Below are positions 56,799-64,000 of a DNA stretch of 64,000 nt, piece by piece. Position 1 is the stretch's first letter. Each line of letters starts with the position of its first letter. The stretch lies in assembly GCA_020744225.1 (NCBI GenBank), contig JAGMWG010000025.1, forward strand, positions 186,001 through 250,000, written 5' to 3'. This stretch comes from Paraphoma chrysanthemicola. Lineage: Eukaryota > Ascomycota > Dothideomycetes > Pleosporales > Phaeosphaeriaceae. A program made the translations under genes and the position numbers. Below the pieces are notes generated by a model. The model saw nothing but the letters and a program-made list of their open reading frames with translations, was not told the DNA's origin and did no database searches.

Positions 56799-57352
56799 AT
56801 GACTTAGCTTGAAAAAGTGTAGCCTGAAAGGCTAACAACAATCGAGACATTTTATGCAATCCACAGTCGTTCAAGGCATATTTTGATTGAAGAAGAAATG
56901 GTATTGCCGCAGAGAACGACTACATGAGTTGCGTGCCAGATGGATAGACCACGAGGGCGAAAGCAACAAGAGTCTGAAGGCCGTCAAGCACCGTTGAGAC
57001 AACTTCAAAGAAAAGAATATCAATTGGGTATTTACCATCGCCGAACCAAAGAAATCCCCCCCAAAACCATCCAAAGCATTGATGCCGTTTTTCCAAAAAG
57101 TCTTTCTAGTTTTGAACCTTCCTTTGCCCTAGACAAATGAGAACATAACAAACCAAGTAAAAGGGAAAGAAAGAAGAGGAATCGAAACCGCCCTTTCTCT
57201 CCCACCCGACCATCCATGTGCACGTATGCAGGGCTACTTCATCAAACCTCCAAACATTTAATATCTCTCCATATTACACACACCCCACCACGCTCGCCTT
57301 CTCGACGACCCTTTCGCACAAGCAGATTAAGTAGGTGACTAGATCTAGGATA
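56799..57352. other. convergent intergenic region
   Basis: 3' flanks of SEC27 and the methyltransferase gene. Nothing recognised. Confidence 0.5.
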
Positions 57353-59396
57353 TTAGATATCCAAATAACTCTCCCCCATACCCCCGTTAGTCGGCTTAAC
57401 CGCACACGCAATCGTAAGGACCATTTTCGTCTTATACCGCTCACACTCGTCGCGAATATCCCTGCGTGTCCAAAACCATTCCTCACCGTGTTCACTACGC
57501 AAGAACTTGCCGTACAAATCCTGATAAAAGTGGCGGCCGAGAAACGACATCATGCGCGACGCGTCGATGCTATCCTGACTCGCCTGCGGGACCGTTGCGG
57601 AACTCGCACTCGTCCCCGGCCGCGTGGCGGGCGTGGCTTTGGGCGAGTGTGCGGGCAACGCGACGCGTGCGCGACGAATGTTTTCCAGGCCGACGATTTC
57701 CATGGTGTCGAGCACCGTGTCGCTGGCTTGACGACTGACGCCGTGGGCTTCGAGGCGATTGCTCAGCATCTCGTCGACCCAGTCGCGCAGTTTGGGGCCC
57801 TCGCAGCTCAAGTGTGCGTCGACGCTGAGGACCTCGATGTGGCCGCCGGGCTTGAGCACGCGCATGCAGTCGAAGAAGGCGCGGGCCCATTCGTCGTTGC
57901 GGAGCGTAGTTGCGAGACTGCGGGAGACGATGGCGTCGAAGTAGTTGTCCGGGAAGGGGGAGGGGGCGGTTAGGGACGGGAGGTAGAGGGAGTGGTGGTT
58001 GAGCGGGGCTGGGTAGGTCGAGGTAGGTGTTGTGGGGGACGTGGAGAGGGTGTAGATTGTGGAGGTTGGGTAGCGGGTTGCTAGGATCCAGCCGTCGGCT
58101 GTGGTGGAGTTAGTATCCGCACTATGTTTTGACTTTTTGTGGAGTAGGAAAGAAGTGGGTGGTATGTAGGTAGGTAGGGTAAGGTAGGTGGAAGTAGGGA
58201 AGTAAGAAACGTACCTAAAGATCCATGCAAATGCAATATCCTCCTCTGATCAGCTGGTCGACTTCCACTCAACAGCTCGTGTGCCGGGCTCTGAAGCTGT
58301 TTATTCTGCGTCAGGCGCTGATATGCAGTCAATGCCCAGAGTCGCTTCTCAAACACCACTTCCTGGTAGCTTTCGTCGTCGTCGAGACCCTCCCACTCTT
58401 CACTCAATCGGGCCGCAATGATACGCGCGCCGGCACCTTCCATTTTGGCGAGGGCGCGCGCAAAAGGTGCTTGAGCTGCTTTGGCGGCATAATCGCCCTG
58501 GCGACTTCCTGTGCGCGAGCCGCGCTCGACAGGCTCGAATTGCACATTGCTGCCATACTGGGAATGCGCGTCGTAGTTCTCCTCCGAAATGGAACTATCG
58601 TACTGCGAAGCGTTTGAGAAGACGCTTTTGTTAGAAAATGTTGTCCTTGTGGAAGTCGAGTTGATTGTTGGGTTGGAGGATGTATGTGAGAAGGTCGAGT
58701 ATTGCGACTTCCTTCCTAATGTATCTGCAGTGCATAACATGTCAGCACAATGTATACATGGGGACTTCGTCACGTGAACATATGTTTGCCGATCACTCGG
58801 CGCTGATCTTCGCGCATTTGGAGGGGGGCTGCCACGTTGTCGATTGCAGATCACAAAAGCAACACGCGTCACGTACCTGGTAAACTCGACAGCCCTGGCG
58901 ACGGCGGCTGTGGAAGCGCGCTGGAAGGTGGTCGCGCGGGGAGAGATCTATTTGGAGGTGGTGCTGGAAATTGTTGCTGCGAATGGAGAGTCCTGAACTC
59001 ATGGTCGGATCGATGCGATGGTTGCCTTTGGACGAATTGCTGCGGTTGCGCAAGAGGTGGGAGAGGCGGTGGTGGAAGAGGAGCTGTGCGCGGCGCTGGT
59101 TCAATCTCTATCTCGGGCTCAACCTCGACCTCTTCTATCAATTGCGGCTTCTTGATCGAGGGAAGTGTTGTGATTTCCTGGATGCCTTTTTTGCTGCTCT
59201 TTCCAAACCAGCCAAAGCCAGTTTTCTCCCCTGATCTCGATTTTGCTGAGTTTGCTTTCGCGCTGTGCGTGCTTCCAGATGACTGTGATGTTGCCGAAGA
59301 CGACCGTCTCGCGGTTTCTTCCTCCTTTGCTCTTCTTGCCTTTCTTGCGCCCACTGTTTCGGCGTGCTGGGGAGGCACATCAAAGGTGGGAAACAT
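57353..59396 (-). CDS. SAM-dependent methyltransferase-like protein with disordered N-terminus
   Basis: Minus-strand exons 59396-58877, 58724-58215 and 58098-57353 give 591 residues. Residues 1-175 are Pro/Gln/Ser-rich and low in order; 175-260 is also polar. The C-terminal half has a class I methyltransferase layout: PFPDNYFDAIVSRSLATTL, then FFDCMRVLKPGGHIEVLSVD, which is the usual post-motif and beta-5 region. The expected first motif (glycine-rich SAM loop) reads ILHLHGSLADGWILATRYP and lacks the GxGxG pattern, so SAM binding may be altered or lost. The substrate is unknown. Splice 2-3 joins HGSL to ADGWILA. It is divergent from the AzgA gene across 1.4 kb. Confidence 0.82.
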
Positions 59397-60826
59397 GATT
59401 ATCTTCCACCTTAACGGTATACTGTATGATCTTGATCTCTCAATGTGGGCCTGAACCAGGGCGGGGGATTGCCAACGCCCATATCAACGCGCGGAGATTG
59501 AAGTGATGCCCAACAGGCCAGCCAGCAAGCACCATCCCTTATCCCAGCCGCATCGCATCGGAATGACTCTCTATCTGACCTACTGGCCGACCCAGTCCAA
59601 AACAGTAACAGTCTCAATTATTCTGTGGGGACCGCTTGGATGAGTGTCCCGTGCACGGCGCCGTCCGACATAGCGCCGGCTCAAGCGAGCCTTCTGACTC
59701 GCTGCTCCGATGTCTTTCGACACCTTCACACGGCCAAATAACGATCGACAACGGTGACCTTCTAGTCCCACTTCTCCTCGCGTTCTGCGAGTGCCAACTA
59801 GAGGGGCACCGGGTCAATGGAGGATCTACGATCGAAGAGGCACGTCCCACGATGCAGCGATGGTGATGCTACAGTCGCAGCAAATGCACCGCTTGCGAAA
59901 AGTTGCCCCTCGCAGACATGCGACGGAGGAAGGCTCCTAGCTAGCGGCGAAACCACGCCAGACTACTGAACGCCTTCCTTCATGGCTCAGGGTCCCGGCA
60001 GACAGCCGCCTTACCGGACGAATGTCTGCCTTCGAGATTGCTCCACCGGGACAGCTTGGAGGCCCTTGGTACGATCCGACAGTCAGGAACGCGAATAAGG
60101 TGCCTATCCACTTGGAGTATCCTGTCCGATGTCGCTAGGGGTCGCCAATCCCGTGGAGAAATTCCTGATTGGTGTTGCTGATGGAATTTTCCCTAGCCGT
60201 TCAGAACGCGTTTCATGAAGGGATCATCCACACTCTCGCGTACAGGAACTTCCCGTTTGACAGGTTGGCTACGAGGTCAACCGAGCAGACTGACCATTGC
60301 ATCTTGGGAGAGTAATCACGACGATTCAGGCAATGAAGGCCTCTGCTTCGGTCTTCGGATTCTAAGAACATGTGGCTGCGCCAGAGGCGGAAGATCGTCA
60401 AAAGCGGGAGTTATACCGACCCCAACAACATCGCGGTTGTGGCATCGCATCATCCGGTTGCATTGTGCCGAGGAGCGGCTCACAGAATGAGATGAGACGC
60501 AGGAATAGTCCCTTGGTATTCGACCTGCCATACTGGAACAGTTTCCCTGGCTGCATGCGCGACTAAGGCACACCAGCCTTACTTCGGATTGTGGGGCATG
60601 ATTCAACCCCCCATGTAATGGACTGTACGGGAAGCCGCCACTCAGAATGTCTCTACGTGCAAGGTGTCTCGGGCGCTATTTTCACGTTGCCCCTTTCTGT
60701 GTCTAGTCTCGACGATTTGGTTTCGCATCCAGGTGGCGCAATTCACTACTTGAATGGTTGCTGTGCCCAGTCGGGCGTCCTCCACGTTCCACATCAACTT
60801 GTCTTCGTGTGTTAATTGTCACCAAA
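59397..60826. promoter_or_regulatory. divergent intergenic region, methyltransferase / AzgA
   Basis: A 1.4-kb spacer with both promoters. I looked for a purine-regulator (UaY-type, TCGG-N6-CCGA) site ahead of the permease and did not find a clear one. No RNA gene was recognised. Confidence 0.45.
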
Positions 60827-62653
60827 ATGGGCTTCATTGAACGCAACAAGGCTGCTCTGAACGACCGTGTGTCACGGTCGGTTGTGGGCAAGTACTTTCA
60901 TCTCGATGGATCTGGTCATGTAAGTCACTTCACATCAACGTACAGGCGAGCAGTGCTGACCATCCAAGCCAAACGAGATTCGCAATGCACGATTCACTAC
61001 CGAGCTGAGAGCCGGTCTGACGACTTTCTTCACCATGGCCTACATTATTGCCGTCAATGTAAGTACTAGTATCACAATTCTCGGTCCGTAATTGACTTGG
61101 TGCCAGGCGGCTGTCCTTACCGACTCGGGTGCCACATGTGTCTGCAACGATCCAGTGGATCCGACATGCATGGCTGACGAAGCCTACTCGCTCTGTCTGG
61201 TTGAAGTCAACCGTGACTTCATCACTGCCACTGCCGCGATTTCAGCGCTCGGGTCCTTCCTCATGGGCATCAGCGCCAACCTCCCCGTTGCCGTTGCGCC
61301 CGCCATGGGTTTGAACGCCTACCTTGCATACCAGATTGTTGGCTTTCACGGCACTGGCCCGATTGACTACAGGTTGGCAATGACTGCTGTGTTCGTCGAG
61401 GGCTTCATTTTTGTTGCTCTCTCGCTTCTTGGCATTCGCCAGTGGCTTGCCAGAATCATTCCCGCCAGCATCAAAGTCGCTTGTGGCGCTGGTATCGGTC
61501 TCTTCCTCACACTGATTGGTCTTTCGTACTCGGCTGGCTTGGGGGCGATCACTGGATCCAAAGCGACGCCCCTCGAGCTCGGAGGTTGCCCAACCCAATA
61601 CCTCGACCCGGACACCGGCGCCTGCCTATCGCATAAGGCTACCAACCCCACCATGTGGCTTGGCTTCCTGGTCGGTGGTGTCTTCACTGCACTTTTGATG
61701 ACCTACAAGGTGCGCGGCTCGATGATTGTCGGTATCGCGCTTGTGTCTATCTTCTCATGGCCTCGCGATACCTCAATCACGTACTTCCCGCGCTCGGTCA
61801 TCGGCGACAGCCGCTTCGAGTTCTTCAAGAACGTCGTCGCTTTCCACCCGATCAAGAACACTCTGGTTGTCCAGGATTGGGACTTGTCGAAAGCGGGCGG
61901 TCAATTTGCCTTGGCTGTCTTCACCATGCTCTACGTCGACATCCTTGACGCGACTGGTACTCTGTACTCGATGGCTCGCTTCTCTGGTGTTGTCGATCCT
62001 GAAACGGGCGATTTCCCCAAGAGCACTATCGCCTACACCGCTGATGCAATTTCCATCTCCATTGGTTCCCTCTTTGGATCCTCACCCGTGACGGCTTTCG
62101 TCGAGTCCGGTGCTGGTATTCAGGAAGGCGGTCGCACGGGTCTCACAGCCATGACCACCGGCATCCTGTTCTTCATTTCCTTGTTCTTCGCTCCCATCTT
62201 TGCCTCTATCCCGCCATGGGCCACTGGTGGTGCTCTCATCCTCGTGGGTTGCATGATGATGCGCGGTGTTCTCGCCATCAACTGGAACTACCCAGGCGAC
62301 TCCATCCCAGCGTTTGTGACTCTCATGTTCATGCCGTTCAGCTACAGCATTGCCTACGGTCTGATTGCTGGTATCATGTGCTATGCCATCATCAACTCGA
62401 TTACTTGGGGTGTTGGGTTCATCACGCGTGGCAAGGTCCTTCCTCCTGACTATGACAACAAGGAGTACTGGAGCTGTAAGCCTTGGCGCACTTTCATCGA
62501 TGAAGCATTGCTAACCAATTCATAGTCTCGACTGATTCACCCCGCGGCCAGCCATGGTTCATTCGTATGGCAAAGGGCGACAAGCAGTTCTGGAAGCCTG
62601 AGAACCCCGACCAATTCGAGTTGGAGTCCACTGAGCACCGCCCCAAGGCTTAG
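60827..62653 (+). CDS. azgA: AzgA-type purine (hypoxanthine/adenine/guanine) permease
   Basis: Proton-coupled uptake of purine bases at the plasma membrane. Exons 60827-60919, 60969-61058, 61107-62475 and 62526-62653 give 559 residues. Family signatures: LRAGLTTFFTMAYIIAVNAA across the second splice, NLPVAVAPAMGLNAYLAYQ, VDILDATGTLYSMARF, PVTAFVESGAGIQEGGRTGL and PGDSIPAFVTLMFMPFSYSI. These are the substrate-binding helices of the AzgA branch of the NCS2-like fold. About twelve to fourteen hydrophobic segments are present. The small last exon gives a polar cytosolic tail (QPWFIRMAKGDKQFWKPE). Specificity within purines is inferred from the family. The start ATG is the first in frame, just after ACCAAA. 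Confidence 0.94.
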
Positions 62654-62959
62654 ATGCTTTGCCACTCTGTTGCGTCTTGTCTGTATAGCCTCCGTACATT
62701 ATCTCTCCTTGGCCGCAACTTTGTGGTCAATCAAAATGGGATTGGTCACGTCATAGAACCTTGTTACACTATTGCATTCATCCTTTCTTTAAGATAGATA
62801 CCCCTTAATGCCGCCGAAATCGGTTTTTCCCAAATCTTGAGTGGAATTTCATCCAAAGACGTTGAAGTGGCACTCCATCGCACAGTCACACTGTACGCCA
62901 GCGTCCTGTGCCTACCCGGTGGTAGCATGCATTGTGACCACTGAATTAACGCAACCGAT
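62654..62959. other. 3' flank of the permease gene
   Basis: No gene recognised. Short spacer before a possible gene running off the right edge. Confidence 0.45.
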
Positions 62960-64000
62960 ATGACAGAGAAGCACAAGATGGATGTCGACGCCTGGGCTTG
63001 CGTGACTGAAATCCTTTCATGTAAAACCGTATATACTCAATATCTTGGGCCTGTCTTGCGCTGCATGCGCCACCGACGAAGTCTAGGAGCATCTTCAAGT
63101 GGGGGTTCATCACTATCGAAGAATTCGAACATGGCACTCCCACTCCCTCATCTTCCAATCGCAAGTCATGATTTCGCCTACGCTCCGACAAATGTCGCCT
63201 CGACTACTTCGACCACGTCTTCCTTGTACCCCGACTCAACTGTCAGACCAGTCCCAGATTCGCCGCACAAATTCCAGGCGCCAGCATCCCGCAAGTTGAC
63301 AAACTCTCCACCGCGCCTGCCGCATATATGTATCTCAGCACCAGACCTGACAAACAAATCCTGGGACCTCGAACCACAAGAGTCGCTTTCCATGACACCG
63401 GTCTCATCGCCACATCTAGCAGTCTCCCTGCATACTATCACATCCCTTCGCATGACCATAGCGATGATTCCATCGATGCTATCAAGCCATTGCCACCTCT
63501 TTCACATAACTCAAAGCCTCCATCCTACCAAGCTTCATCTATAAATGCCAACGTCCTAGCAAGCCTGATTGAACCAAAGGAACCGCCAATCCACGTCCAT
63601 CCACCTCGAACATCCTCGCTCGAATCCACATCTCCTCACCAAGCCCCACCGAACCGGAGCACCCACTCTCCTCTTTCTGTCCCTCCTCCTGTCCCCGCAA
63701 AATCCATACAGCGCACTACAACCCAATCCAAACACGTATCCAACATCCCGCTAGGAGTCCCGCAACGCAACCGCGACCAAATCCCCAATACTACCAGTAT
63801 ATCACCCAAACCGCTCGAGCCAGATACAAACGTCGTACCAACGCTGTCAAGTTTGCACATCATTTCACACACATATGATCCAAGAGTCCAACAACTCGCT
63901 CTTCGTCCTGAACCGCCGGTGCAAGCTCATCCTCATGCGTATGATACCTTGCCGACGTCGTTTTATGCGCCGCGCTTGGATTCTCAAGGGCAGGCTTCAA
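62960..64000 (+). CDS. probable Pro/Ser-rich protein, exon structure unresolved, cut by window edge
   Basis: Two frames here look coding. From ATG 62960 a frame runs 194 codons to 63544. Another frame is open from ATG 63328 to the window end (224 codons) and has PXXP stretches (VPPPVPAKS) and a PPSY element; its upstream part at 63061-63170 also reads well (KSRSIFKWGFITIEEFEHGT) before a stop. The likely explanation is a multi-exon gene whose introns I could not fix, with one of the frames being a shadow. The product would be Pro/Ser/Thr-rich, perhaps an adaptor; no domain is recognised. The listed span covers the uncertain gene, not a confirmed reading frame. Confidence 0.4.

Noticed and set aside
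1..64000. CRISPR arrays, insertion sequences, operons or riboswitches
   Set aside because: None was seen. The introns and gene families show a fungal nuclear genome, where bacterial-type arrays and operons are not expected.

Overview
The window is nuclear DNA of a filamentous ascomycete (Pezizomycotina). The evidence is many short spliceosomal introns (about 43-226 nt, mostly 47-60 nt, GT...AG), fungus-only families (a Zn(II)2Cys6 regulator, a fungal rhodopsin-like membrane protein, an Msb2-type signalling mucin, an AzgA purine permease, a HET-domain relic), a dispersed single 5S rRNA gene, and a pseudogene whose stop codons look like repeat-induced point mutation (RIP). Placement in Dothideomycetes is only an inference from the general look of the proteins.

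Layout: 1-9.5 kb holds ALG7 (cut by the left edge), SEH1, a two-membrane-segment protein of unknown role, a rhodopsin-like protein and a wax-synthase-type acyltransferase. 9.7-16 kb is gene-poor: a RIP-damaged HET-domain pseudogene, a solitary 5S rRNA gene, then a long leader in front of a 1,199-residue Zn2Cys6 regulator (16.1-20.1 kb). 21-37.5 kb is dense and mostly housekeeping: ROT1, 5-formyl-THF cyclo-ligase, SmE, MTR10, a RanBP2-type zinc-finger protein, GLO3, a DUF1989 protein, an unknown protein with an N-terminal repeat, and a sugar-type MFS transporter. 37.4-41.6 kb is AT-richer and nearly empty. 41.6-45.7 kb carries the divergent mitochondrial pair TIM21/MSP1 and a metallophosphoesterase. 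After a 3.7 kb gap comes an MSB2 homologue, then SEC27 with a 6-nt microexon, a divergent methyltransferase, an AzgA permease and an unresolved gene cut by the right edge.

Functionally, the recognised genes are mainly secretory-pathway (ALG7, ROT1, GLO3, SEC27), nuclear pore and import (SEH1, MTR10), splicing (SME1) and mitochondrial membrane (TIM21, MSP1) components. They are separate housekeeping loci, not a metabolic cluster. Several pairs share short divergent promoters. I found no convincing new multi-gene system. The most informative unusual items are the RIP-scarred HET locus, the microexon gene structures, the stop-free introns whose length is a multiple of three, and the extended SEH1. 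All splice sites were inferred from GT/AG signals, reading frame and expected family sequence, with no transcript data; boundaries may be off by a few bases where alternatives exist.
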